Source: Hippophae tibetana (lineage: Eukaryota; Streptophyta; Magnoliopsida; Rosales; Elaeagnaceae). From it: DNA of 64,000 bases. The notes under the pieces are model-generated. The model was not told the DNA's origin and ran no database searches. It saw only the letters and a list, made by a program, of their open reading frames with translations. The position numbers and the translations under genes were made by a program. Location: positions 54,732,843-54,796,842 of the forward strand of contig CM072810.1 in assembly GCA_037013495.1 (NCBI GenBank), in the 5' to 3' direction. This document shows positions 48,511-60,368 of this stretch, one piece after another; the stretch's first letter is position 1; each line of letters begins with the position of its first letter.

Positions 48511-50585
48511 GAAGGATTAGCAATTTTTCATATGTTTGGTATCAAAACATGATCTCGGGTTCGAATCTAATATAAGTCCAAGTTCGAGATGAATTTCCCT
48601 TAAAAGAGACGAAATGACGCAACAAAGGTAAGTACCATCCCTGGGATCGTTGTTGTGGGTAATCTTTGTATGTTTTTTCCAAGTGTCATTTAGAATGACT
48701 TGTGTGGTGCATGGGAGGTAACATCCTCAAGACTTGTTGTGAGCTTTGAACTTGGATTAAGTGTGACAGTTCAAGCATCCCGTATTGAAAGCTTAAGCTT
48801 TAGGTAGGAAGGATTAGCTATTTTCCTATGTTTGATATCAAAATATGATCTCGGGTTCGAATCTAATATAAGTCCAAGTCGAGATGAATTTCCCTTAAAA
48901 GAGACGGAATGACGCACCAAAGGTAAGTACCATCCCTGGGGTCGTTGTTGTGGGTAACCTTTCTATGTTGTTTCCAAGGGTCATTTAGAATGACTTGTGT
49001 CGTGCATGTGGGTAAACATTCTCGTGACTTGGTGTGAGCTTTAAACGAGGATTAAGTGTGACAGTTCAAGCATCCCATATTGAAAGCTTAAGCTTTAGGT
49101 AGGAAGGATTAGCTATTTTTCCTATGTTTGTTATCAAAACGTGATCTCAGGTTCGAATCTAATATAAGTCCAAATTCGAGATAAATTTCCCTTAAAAGAG
49201 ACGGAATGACGCAACAAAGGTAAGTACCATCCCTGGGGTCGTTGTTGTGGGTAACCTTTCTATGTTGTTTCCAAGGGTCATTTAGAATGACTTGTGTGGT
49301 GCATGTGGGGAAATATTCTCGTGACTTGGTGTGAGCTTTAAACGAGGATTAAGTGTGATAGTTCAAGTGTCCTGTATTGAAAGATTAAGCTTTAGGTAGG
49401 ACGGATTAGCAATTTTTCCTATGTTTGGCGTCAAAACGTGATCTTAGGTTCGAATGAAATAAAAGCCCAAGTTCGAGGTGAATTTCCCTTGAAAAAGACG
49501 CAATGATGCAACGGAGGTAAGTACCATCCCTGGGGTCGTTGTTGTCGGTAACCTTTCTATGTTGTTTCCAAGGGTCATTTAGAATGACTTGTGTCGTGCA
49601 TGTGGGTAAACATTCTCGTGACTTGGTGTGAGCTTTAAACGAGGATTAAGTGTGATAGTTCAAGTGTCCCGTATTGAAAGCTTAAGCTTTAGGTAGGAAG
49701 GATTAGCTATTTTTCCTATGTTTGTTATCAAAACATGATCTCAGGTTCGAATCTAATATAAGTCCAAATTCGAGATGAATTTCCCTTAAAAGAGACGGAA
49801 TGACGCAACAAAGTTAAGTACCATCCCTGATGTCGTTGTTGTGGGTAACCTTTCTATGTTGTTTCCAAGGGTCATTTAGAATGACTTGTGTGGTGCATGT
49901 GGGTAAATATTCTCGTGACTTGGTGTGAGCTTTAAACGAGGATTAAGTGTGATAGTTCAAGTGTCCTGTATTGAAAGATTAAGCTTTAGGTAGGAAGGAT
50001 TAGCAATTTTTCCTATGTTTGGCGTCAAAACGTGATCTTAGGTTCGAATGAAATAAAAGCCCAAGTTCGAGGTGAATTTCCCTTGAAAAAGACGCAATGA
50101 TGCAACGGAGGTAAGTACCATTGCTGGGGTCGTTGTTGTCGGTAACCTTTCTATGTTGTTTCCAAGGGTCATTTAGAATGACTTGTGTCGTGCATGTGGG
50201 GAAACATTCTCGTGACTTGGTGTGAGCTTTAAACGAGGATTAAGTGTGATAGTTCAAGTGTCCCGTACTGAAAGCATAAGCTTTAGGTAGGAAGGATTAG
50301 CTATTTTCCTATGTTTGGTATCAAAACATGATCTCAGGTTCGAATCTAATATAAGCCCAAATTCGAGATGAATTTACACTAAAAGAGACGGAATGACTCA
50401 ACAAATGTAAGTACCATCCCTGGGCTCGTTGTTGTGGGTAACCATTCTATGTTGTTTCCGAGGGTCATTTAGAATGACTTGTGTGGTGCATGGGGGGAAC
50501 ATCCTCGTGACTTGGTGTGAGCTTTGAACGACGATTAATTATGACAATTGAAGCATCCTGTATTGAAAGCATAAGCTTTTTGTTG
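48511..50585 (+). repeat. HOR unit, 7 monomers (A-B-C-D-C-D/E-F)
   Basis: Monomer starts: A 48511, B 48808 (295 bp), C 49103, D 49400, C 49697, D/E 49994, F 50291. The C-D pair is doubled, as at 22731-25100. The second C start reads acatgatctcagg. Confidence 0.88.
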
Positions 50586-52364
50586 GAAGGATTAGCAATT
50601 TTTCATATGTTTGGTATCAAAACATGATTTCGGGTTCGAATCTAATATAAGTCCAAGTTCGAGATGAATTTCCCTTAAAAGAGACGAAATGACGCAACAA
50701 AGGTAAGTACCATCCCTGGGATCGTTGTTGTGGGTAATCTTTGTATGTTTTTTCCAAGTGTCATTTAGAATGACTTGTGTGGTGCATGGGAGGTAACATC
50801 CTCAAGACTTGTTGTGAGCTTTGAACTTGGATTAAGTGTGACAGTTCAAGCATCCCGTATTGAAAGCTTAAGCTTTAGGTAGGAAGGATTAGCTATTTTT
50901 CCAATGTTTGATATCAAAACATGATCTCGGGTTCGAATCTAATATAAGTGCAAGTCGAGATGAATTTCCCTTAAAAGAGACGGAATGACGCACCAAAGGT
51001 AAGTACCATCCCTGGGGTCGTTGTTGTGGGTAACCTTTCTATGTTGTTTCCAAGGGTCATTTAGAATGACTTGTGTCGTGCATGTGGGTAAACATTCTCG
51101 TGACTTGGTGTGAGCTTTAAACGAGGATTTAGTGTGATAGTTCAAGTGTCCCGTATTGAAAGCTTAAGCTTTAGGTAGGAAGGATTAGCTATTTTTCCTA
51201 TGTTTGTTATCAAAACGTGAACTCAGGTTCGAATCTAATATAAGTCCAAATTCGAGATGAATTTCCCTTAAAAGAGACGGAATGACGCAACAAAGGTAAG
51301 TACCATCCCTGGTGTCGTTGTTGTGGGTAACCTTTCTATGTTGTTTCCAAGGGTCATTTAGAATGACTTGTGTGGTGCATGTGGGGAAATATTCTCGCGA
51401 CCTGGTGTGAGCTTTAAACGAGGATTAAGTGTGATAGTTCAAGTGTCCTGTATTGAAAGATTAAGCTTTAGGTAGGAAGGATTAGCAATTTTTCCTATGT
51501 TTGGCGTCAAAACGTGATCTTAGGTTCGAATGAAATAAAAGCCCAAGTTCGAGGTGAATTTCCCTTGAAAAAGACGCAATGATGCAACGGAGGTAAGTAC
51601 CATTGCTGGGGTCGTTGTTGTCGGTAACCTTTCTATGTTGTTTCCAAGGGTCATTTAGAATGACTTGTGTCGTGCATGTGGGTAAACATTCTCGTGACTT
51701 GGTGTGAGCTATAAAGGAGGATTAAGTGTGATAGTTCAAGTGTCCCGTATTGAAAGCTTAAGCTTTAGGTAGGAACGATTAGCTATTTTTCCTATGTTTG
51801 TTATCCAAACATGATCTCAGGTTCGAATCTAATATAAGTCCAAGTTCCAGAGGAATTTCCCTTAAAAGAGACGGAATGACGCAACAAAGGTAAGTACCAT
51901 CCCTGGGGTCGTTGTTGTGGGTAACATTTCTATGTTGTTTCCAAGGGTTATTTAGAATGACTTGTGTCGTGCATGTGGGGAAACATTCTCTTGACTTGGT
52001 GTGAGCTTTAAACGAGGATTAAGTGTGATAGTTCAAGTGTCCCGTACTGAAAGCATAAGCTTTAGGTAGGAAGGATTAGCTATTTTCCTATGTTTGGTAT
52101 CAAAACATGATCTCAGGTTCGAATCTAATATAAGCCCAAATTCGAGATGAATTTACACTAAAAGAGACGGAATGACTCAACAAATGTAAGTACCATCCCT
52201 GGGCTCGTTGTTGTGGGTAACCATTCTATGTTGTTTCCGAGGGTCATTTAGAATGACTTGTGTGGTGCATGGGGGGAACATCCTCGTGACTTGGTGTGAG
52301 CTTTGAACGACGATTAATTATGACAATTGAAGCATCCCGTATTGAAAGCATAAGCTTTTTGTTG
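50586..52364 (+). repeat. HOR unit, 6 monomers, full A-F
   Basis: Monomer starts: A 50586, B 50883, C 51179, D 51476, E 51773, F 52070. Length 1779 bp. The C tail reads attctcgcgacctgg, also seen at 1701 and 10877, which links distant C monomers. Confidence 0.91.
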
Positions 52365-54143
52365 GAAGGATTAGCAATTTTTCATATGTTTGGTATCAAA
52401 ACATGATCTCGGGTTCGAATCTAATATAAGTCCAAGTTCGAGATGAATTTCCATTAAAAGAGACGAAATGACGCAACAAAGGTAAGTACCATCCCTGGGA
52501 TCGTTGTTGTGGGTAATCTTTGTATGTTTTTTCCAAGTGTCATTTAGAATGACTTGTGTGGTGCATGGGAGGTAACATCCTCACGACTTGTTGTGAGCTT
52601 TGAACTTGGATTAAGGGTGACAGTTCAAGCATCCCGTATTGAAAGCTTAAGCTTTAGGTAGGAAGGATTAGCTATTTTTCCTATGTTTGATATCAAAACA
52701 TGATCTCGGGTTCGAATCTAATATAAGTGCAAGTCGAGATGAATTTCCCTTAAAAGAGACGGAATGACGCACCAAAGGTAAGTACCATCCCTGGGGTCGT
52801 TGTTGTGGGTAACCTTTCTATGTTGTTTCCAAGGGTCATTTAGAATGACTTGTGTCGTGCATGTGGGTAAACATTCTCGTGACTTGGTGTGAGCTTTAAA
52901 CGAGGATTAAGTGTGATAGTTCAAGTGTCCCGTATTGAAAGCTTAAGTTTTAGGTAGGAAGGATTAGCAGTTTTTCCTATGTTTGGCGTCAAAACGTGAT
53001 CTTAGGTTCGAATGAAATAAAAGCCCAAGTTCGAGGTGAATTTCCCTTGAAAAAGACGCAATGATGCAACGGAGGTAAGTACCATCCCTGGGGTCGTTGT
53101 TGTCGGCAACCTTTCTATGTTGTTTCCAAGGGTCATTTAGAATGACTTGTGTGGTGCATGTGGGGAAATATTCTCGTGACTTGGTGTGAGCTTTAAACGA
53201 GGATTAAGTGTGATAGTTCAAGTGTCCTGTATTGAAAGATTAAGCTTTAGGTAGGAAGGATTAGCTATTTTTCCTATGTTTGATATCAAAACATGATCTC
53301 GGGTTCGAATCTAATATAAGTCCAAGTTCGAGATGAATTTCCCTTAAAAGAGACGGAATGACGCACCAAAGGTAAGTACCATCCCTGGGGTAGTTGTTGT
53401 GGGTAACCTTTCTATGTTGTTTCCAAGGGTCATTTAGAATGACTTGTGTCGTGCATGTGGGTAAACATTCTCGTGACTTGGTGTGAGCTTTAAACGAGGA
53501 TTAAGTGTGACAGTTCAAGCATCCCATATTGAAAGCTTAAGCTTTAGGTAGGAAGGATTAGCAATTTTTCCTATGTTTGGCGTCAAAACGTGATCTTAGG
53601 TTCGAATGAAATAAAAGCCCAAGTTCGAGGTGAATTTCCCTTGAAAAAGACGCAATGATGCAACGGAGGTAAGTACCATTGCTGGGGTCGTTGTTGTCGG
53701 TAACCTTTCTATGTTGTTTCCAAGAGTCATTTAGAATGACTTGTGTCGTGCATGTGGGGAAACATTCTCGTGACTTGGTGTAAGCTTTAAACGAGGATTA
53801 AGTGTGATAGTTCAAGTGTCCCGTACTCAAAGCATAAGCTTTAGGTAGGAAGGATTAGCTATTTTCCTATGTTTGGTATCAAAACGTGATCTCAGGTTCG
53901 AATCTAATATAAGCCCAAATTCGAGATGAATTTACACTAAAAGAGACGGAATGACTCAACAAATGTAAGTACCATCCCTGGGCTCGTTGTTGTGGGTAAC
54001 CATTCTATGTTGTTTCCGAGGGTCATTTAGAATGACTTGTGTGGTGCATGGGGGGAACATCCTCGTGACTTGGTGTGAGCTTTGAACGACGATTAATTAT
54101 GACAATTGAAGCATCCCGTATTGAAAGCATAAGCTTTTTGTTG
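52365..54143 (+). repeat. HOR unit, 6 monomers; block Y copy 1 begins inside
   Basis: Monomer starts: A 52365, B 52662, D/C 52958, B 53255, D/E 53552, F 53849. Rare words tcggcaacc and cccgtactcaaagc recur about 3262 bp downstream. The B at 53255 is 297 bp, with caagttcgag where most B monomers have caagtcgag. Confidence 0.89.
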
Positions 54144-55625
54144 GAAGGATTAGCAATTTTTCATATGTTTGGTAGCAAAACATGATCTCGGGTTCGAATC
54201 TAATATAAGTCCAAGTTCGAGATGAATTTCCCTTAAAAGAGACGAAATGACGCAACAAAGGTAAGTACCAACCCTGGGATCATTGTTGTGGGTAATCTTT
54301 GTATGTTGTTTACAAGTGTCATTTAGAATGACTTGTGTGGTGCATGGGAGGTAACATCCTCAGGACTTGTTGTGAGCTTTGAACTTGGATTAAGTGTGAC
54401 AGTTCAAGCATCCCGTATTGAAAGCTTACGCTTTAGGTAGGAAGGATTAGCTATTTTTCCTATGTTTGATATCAAAACATGATCTCGGGTTCGAATCTAA
54501 TATAAGTCCAAGTCGAGATGAATTTCCCTTAAAAGAGACGGAATGACGCAAAAAAAGTAAGTACCATCCCTGGGGTCGTTGTTGTGGGTAACCTTTCTAT
54601 GTTGTTTCCAAGGGTCATTTAGAATGACTTGTGTCGTGCATGTGGGTAAACATTCTTGTGACTTGGTGTGAGCTTTAAACGAGGATTAAGTGTGATAGTT
54701 CAAGTGTCCCGTATTGAAAGCTTATTCTTTAGGTAGGAAGGATTAGCTATTTTTCCTATGTTTGTTATCAAAACGTGAACTCAGCTTCGAATCTAATATA
54801 AGTCCAAATTCGAGATAAATTTCCCTTAAAAGAGATGGAATGACGCAACAAAGGTAAGTACCATCCCTGGGGTCGTTGTTGTGGGTAACCTTTCTATGTT
54901 GTTTCCAAGGGTCATTTAGAATGACTTGTGTGGTGCATGTGGGGAAATATTCTCGTGACTTGGTGTGAGCTTTAAACGAGGATTAAGTGTGATAGTTCAA
55001 GTGTCCTGTATTGAAAGATTAAGCTTTAGGTAGGAAGGATTAGCAATTTTTCCTATGTTTGGCGTCAAAACGTGATCTTAGGTTCGAATGAAATAAAAGC
55101 CCAAGTTCGAGGTGAATTTCCCTTGAAAAAGACGCAATGATGCAACGGAGGTAAGTACCATTGCTGGGGTCGTTGTTGTCGGTAACCTTTCTATGTTGTT
55201 TCCAAGGGTCATTTAGAATGACTTGTGTCGTGCATGTGGGGAAACATTCTCGTGACTTGGTGTGAGCTTTAAACGAGGATTAAGTGTGATAGTTCAAGTG
55301 TCCCGTACTGAAAGCATAAGCTTTAGGTAGGAAGGATTAGCTATTTTCCTATGTTTGGTATCAAAACATGATCTCAGGTTCGAATCTAATATAAGCCCAA
55401 ATTCGAGATGAATTTACACTAAAAGAGACGGAATGACTCAACAAATGTAAGTACCATCCCTGGGCTCGTTGTTGTGGGTAACCTTTCTATGTTGTTTCCG
55501 AGGGTCATTTAGAATGACTTGTGTGGTGCATGGGGGGAACATTCTCGTGACTTGGTGTGAGCTTTGAACGACGATTAAGTATTACAATTGAAGCATCCCG
55601 TATTGAAAGCATAAGCTTTTTGTTG
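54144..55625 (+). repeat. HOR unit, 5 monomers (A-B-C-D/E-F)
   Basis: Monomer starts: A 54144, B 54441, C 54737, D/E 55034, F 55331. Rare words are gcaaaaaaagtaag, cattcttgtgac and cttattctttagg. All three recur 3558 bp downstream. Confidence 0.89.
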
Positions 55626-57404
55626 GAAGGATTAGCAATTTTTCATATGTTTGGTATCAAAACATGATCTCGGGTTCGAATCTAATATAAGTCCAAGTTC
55701 GAGATGAATTTCCCTTAAAAGAGACGGAATGACGCAACAAAGGTAAGTACCATCCCTGGGATCGTTGTTGTGGGTAACCTTTGTATGTTGTTTCCAAGGG
55801 TCATTTAGAATGACTTGTGTGGTGCATGGGAGGTAACATCCTCAGGACTTGTTGTGGGCTTTGAACGTGGATTAAGTGTGACAGTTCAAGCATCCCGTAT
55901 TGAAAGCTTAAGCTTTAGGTAGGAAGGATTAGCTATTTTTCATATGTTTGGTATCAAAACATGATCTCGGGTTCGAATCTAATATAAGTCCAAGTTCGAT
56001 ATGAATTTCCGTTAAAAGAGACGGAATGACGCAACAAAGGTAAGTACCATCCCTGCGGTCGTTGTTGTGGGTAACCTTTCTATGTTGTTTCCAAGGGTCA
56101 TTTAGAATGACTTGTGTCGTGCATGTGGGTAAACATTCTCGTGACTTGGTGTGAGCTTTAAACGAGGATTAAGTGTGATAGTTCAAGTGTCCCGTATTGA
56201 AAGCTTAAGCTTTAGGTAGGAAGGATTAGCAGTTTTTCCTATGTTTGGCGTCAAAACGTGATCTTAGGTTCGAATGAAATAAAAGCCCAAGTTCGAGGTG
56301 AATTTCCCTTGAAAAAGACGCAATGATGCAACGGAGGTAAGTACCATCCCTGGGGTCGTTGTTGTCGGCAACCTTTCTATGTTGTTTCCAAGGGTCATTT
56401 AGAATGACTTGTGTGGTGCATGTGGGGAAATATTCTCGTGACTTGGTGTGAGCTTTAAACGAGGATTAAGTGTGATAGTTCAAGTGTCCTGTATTGAAAG
56501 ATTAAGCTTTAGGTAGGAAGGATTAGCTATTTTTCCTATGTTTGATATCAAAACATGATCTCGGGTTCGAATCTAATATAAGTCCAAGTCGAGATGAATT
56601 TCCCTTAAAAGAGACGGAATGACGCACCAAAGGTAAGTACCATCCCTGGGGTCGTTGTTGTGGGTAACCTTTCTATGTTGTTTCCAAGGGTCATTTAGAA
56701 TGACTTGTGTCGTGCATGTGGGTAAACATTCTCGTGACTTGGTGTGAGCTTTAAACGAGGATTAAGTGTGACAGTTCAAGCATCCCATATTGAAAGCTTA
56801 AGCTTTAGGTAGGAAGGATTAGCAATTTTTCCTATGTTTGGCGTCAAAACGTGATCTTAGGTTCGAATGAAATAAAAGCCCAAGTTCGAGGTGAATTTCC
56901 CTTGAAAAAGACGCAATGATGCAACGGAGGTAAGTACCATTGCTGGGGTCGTTGTTGTCGGTAACCTTTCTATGTTGTTTCCAAGGGTCATTTAGAATGA
57001 CTTGTGTCGTGCATGTGGGGAAACATTCTCGTGACTTGGTGTAAGCTTTAAACGAGGATTAAGTGTGATAGTTCAAGTGTCCCGTACTCAAAGCATAAGC
57101 TTTAGGTAGGAAGGATTAGCTATTTTCCTATGTTTGGTATCAAAACGTGATCTCAGGTTCGAATCTAATATAAGCCCAAATTCGAGATGAATTTACACTA
57201 AAAGAGACGGAATGACTCAACAAATGTAAGTACCATCCCTGGGCTCGTTGTTGTGGGTAACCATTCTATGTTGTTTCCGAGGGTCATTTAGAATGACTTG
57301 TGTGGTGCATGGGGGGAACATCCTCGTGACTTGGTGTGAGCTTTGAACGACGATTAATTATGACAATTGAAGCATCCCGTATTGAAAGCATAAGCTTTTT
57401 GTTG
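55626..57404 (+). repeat. HOR unit, 6 monomers; block Y copy 2 begins
   Basis: Monomer starts: A 55626, A/B-like 55923, D/C 56220, B 56517, D/E 56813, F 57110. The second monomer (ttcgatatgaatttccg, ctgcggtcg) is found again at 59481. Confidence 0.88.
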
Positions 57405-59183
57405 GAAGGATTAGCAATTTTTCATATGTTTGGTATCAAAACATGATCTCGGGTTCGAATCTAATATAAGTCCAAGTTCGAGATGAATTTCCCTTAAAAG
57501 AGACGAAATGACGCAACAAAGGTAAGTACCATCCCTGGGATCGTTGTTTTGGGTAATCTTTGTATGTTGTTTCAAAGTGTCATTTAGAATGACTTGTGTG
57601 GTGCATGGGAGGTAACATCCTCAGGACTTGTTGTGAGCTTTGAACTTGGATTAAGTGTGACAGTTCAAGCATCCCGTATTGAAAGCTTAAGCTTTAGGTA
57701 GGAAGGATTAGCTATTTTTCCTATGCTTGTTATCAACACATGATCTCAGGTTCGAATCTAATATAAGTCCAAGTTTGAGATGAATTTCCCTTAAAAGAGA
57801 CGAAATGACGCAACAAAGGTAAGTACCATCCCTGGGATCGTTGTTGTGGGTAATCTTTGTATGTTGTTTCCAAGTGTCATTTAGAATGACTTGTGTGGTG
57901 CATGGGAGGTAACAACCTCAGGACTTGTTGTGAGCTTTGAACTTGGATTAAGTGTGACAGTTCAAGCATCCCGTATTGAAAGCTTACGCTTTAGGTAGGA
58001 AGGATTAGCTATTTTTCCTATGTTTGATATCAAAACATGATCTCGGGTTCGAATCTAATATAAGTCCAAGTCGAGATGAATTTCCCTTAAAAGAGACGGA
58101 ATGACGCAAAAAAAGTAAGTACCATCCCTGGGGTCGTTGTTGTGGGTAACCTTTCTATGTTGTTTCCAAGGGTCATTTAGAATGACTTGTGTCGTGCATG
58201 TGGGTAAACATTCTTGTGACTTGGTGTGAGCTTTAAACGAGGATTAAGTGTGATAGTTCAAGTGTCCCGTATTGAAAGCTTATTCTTTAGGTAGGAAGGA
58301 TTAGCTATTTTTCCTATGTTTGTTATCAAAACGTGAACTCAGGTTCGAATCTAATATAAGTCCAAATTCGAGATAAATTTCCCTTAAAAGAGATGGAATG
58401 ACGCAACAAAGGTAAGTACCATCCCTGGGGTCGTTGTTGTGGGTAACCTTTCTATGTTGTTTCCAAGGGTCATTTAGAATGACTTGTGTGGTGCATGTGG
58501 GGAAATATTCTCGTGACTTGGTGTGAGCTTTAAACGAGGATTAAGTGTGATAGTTCAAGTGTCCTGTATTGAAAGATTAAGCTTTAGGTAGGAAGGATTA
58601 GCAATTTTTCCTATGTTTGGCGTCAAAACGTGATCTTAGGTTCGAATGAAATAAAAGCCCAAGTTCGAGGTGAATTTCCCTTGAAAAAGACGCAATGATG
58701 CAACGGAGGTAAGTACCATTGCTGGGGTCGTTGTTGTCGGTAACATTTCTATGTTGTTTCCAAGGGTCATTTAGAATGACTTGTGTCGTGCATGTGGGTA
58801 AACATTCTCGTGACTTGGTGTGAGCTTTAAACGAGGATTAAGTGTGATAGTTTAAGTGTCCCGTGCTGAAAGCATAAGCTTTAGGTAGGAAGGATTAGCT
58901 ATTTTCCTATGTTTGGTATCAAAACATGATCTCAGGTTCGAATCTAATATAAACCCAAATTCGAGATGAATTTACCCTAAAATAGACGGAATGACTCAAC
59001 AAATGTAAGTACCATCCCTGGGCTCGTTGTTGTGGGTAACCTTTCTATGTTGTTTCCGAGGGTCATTTAGAATGACTTGTGTGGTGCATGGGGGGAACAT
59101 CCTCGTGACTTGGTGTGAGCTTTGAACGACGATTAAGTATTACAATTGAAGCATCCCGTATTGAAAGCATAAGCTTTTTGTTG
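57405..59183 (+). repeat. HOR unit, 6 monomers; one extra monomer versus copy 1
   Basis: Monomer starts: A 57405, E/A 57702, B 57999, C 58295, D/E 58592, F 58889. The monomer at 57702 (tatgcttgttatcaac) has no counterpart in the matching unit at 54144. Confidence 0.88.
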
Positions 59184-60368
59184 GAAGGATTAGCAATTTT
59201 TCATATGTTTGGTATCAAAACATGATCTCGGGTTTGAATCTAATATAAGTCCAAGTTCGAGATGAATTTCCCTTAAAAGAGACGGAATGACGCAACAAAG
59301 GTAAGTACCATCCCTGGGATCGTTGTTGTGGGTAACCTTTGTATGTTGTTTCCAAGGGTCATTTAGAATGACTTGTGTGGTGCATGGGAGGTAACATCCT
59401 CATGACTTGTTGTGGGCTTTGAACGTGGATTAAGTGTGACAGTTCAAGCATCCCGTATTGAAAGCTTAAGCTTTAGGTAGGAAGGATTAGCTATTTTTCA
59501 TATGTTTGGTATCAAAACATGATCTCGGGTTCGAATCTAATATAAGTCCAAGTTCGATATGAATTTCCGTTAAAAGAGACGGAATGACGCAACAAAGGTA
59601 AGTACCATCCCTGCGGTCGTTGTTGTGGGTAACCTTTCTATGTTGTTTCCAAGGGTCATTTAGAATGACTTGTGTCGTGCATGTGGGTAAACATCCTCAT
59701 GACTTGTTGTTGGCTTTGAACGAGGATTAAGTGTGATAGTTCAAGTGTCCCGTACTGAAAGCTTAAGCTTTAGGTAGGAAGGATTAGCTATTTTTCCTAT
59801 GTTTGTTATCAAAACGTGATCTCAGGTTCGAATCTAATATAAGTCCAAATTCGAGATGAATTTCCCTTAAAAGAGACGGAATGACGCAACAAAGGTAAGT
59901 ACCATCCCTGGGGTCGTTGTTGTGGGTAACATTTCTATGTTGTTTCCAAGGGTCATTTAGAATGACTTGTGTCGTGCATGTGGGGAAACATTCTCGTGAC
60001 TTGGGGTGAGCTTTAAACGAGGATTAAGTGTGATAGTTCAAGTGTCCCGTACTAAAAGCTTAAGCTTTAGGTAGGAAGGATTAGCTATTTTCCTATGTTT
60101 GGTATCAAAACATGATCTCAGGTTCGAATCTAATTAAGCCCAAATTCGAGATGAATTTGCCCTAAAAGAGACGGAATGACTCAACAAATGTAAGTACCAT
60201 CCCTAGGCTCGGAATTGTGGGTAACCTTTCTATGTTGTTTCCGAGGGTCATTTAGAATGACTTGTATGGTGCATGGGGGGAACATCCTCGTGACTTGGTG
60301 TGAGCTTTGAACGACGTTTAAGTATGACAATTGAAGCATCCCGTATTGAAAGGATAAGCTTTTGGTTG
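59184..60368 (+). repeat. Right tetramer of older-type monomers
   Basis: Monomer starts: A-like 59184, 59481, 59778, F-like 60075 (294 bp, ctaattaagcc). It shares diagnostic words with 1-1187: catgacttgttgtgggc, cccgtactgaaagcttaag, cccgtactaaaagcttaag. It lies between the regular core and the divergent flank. Confidence 0.85.
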
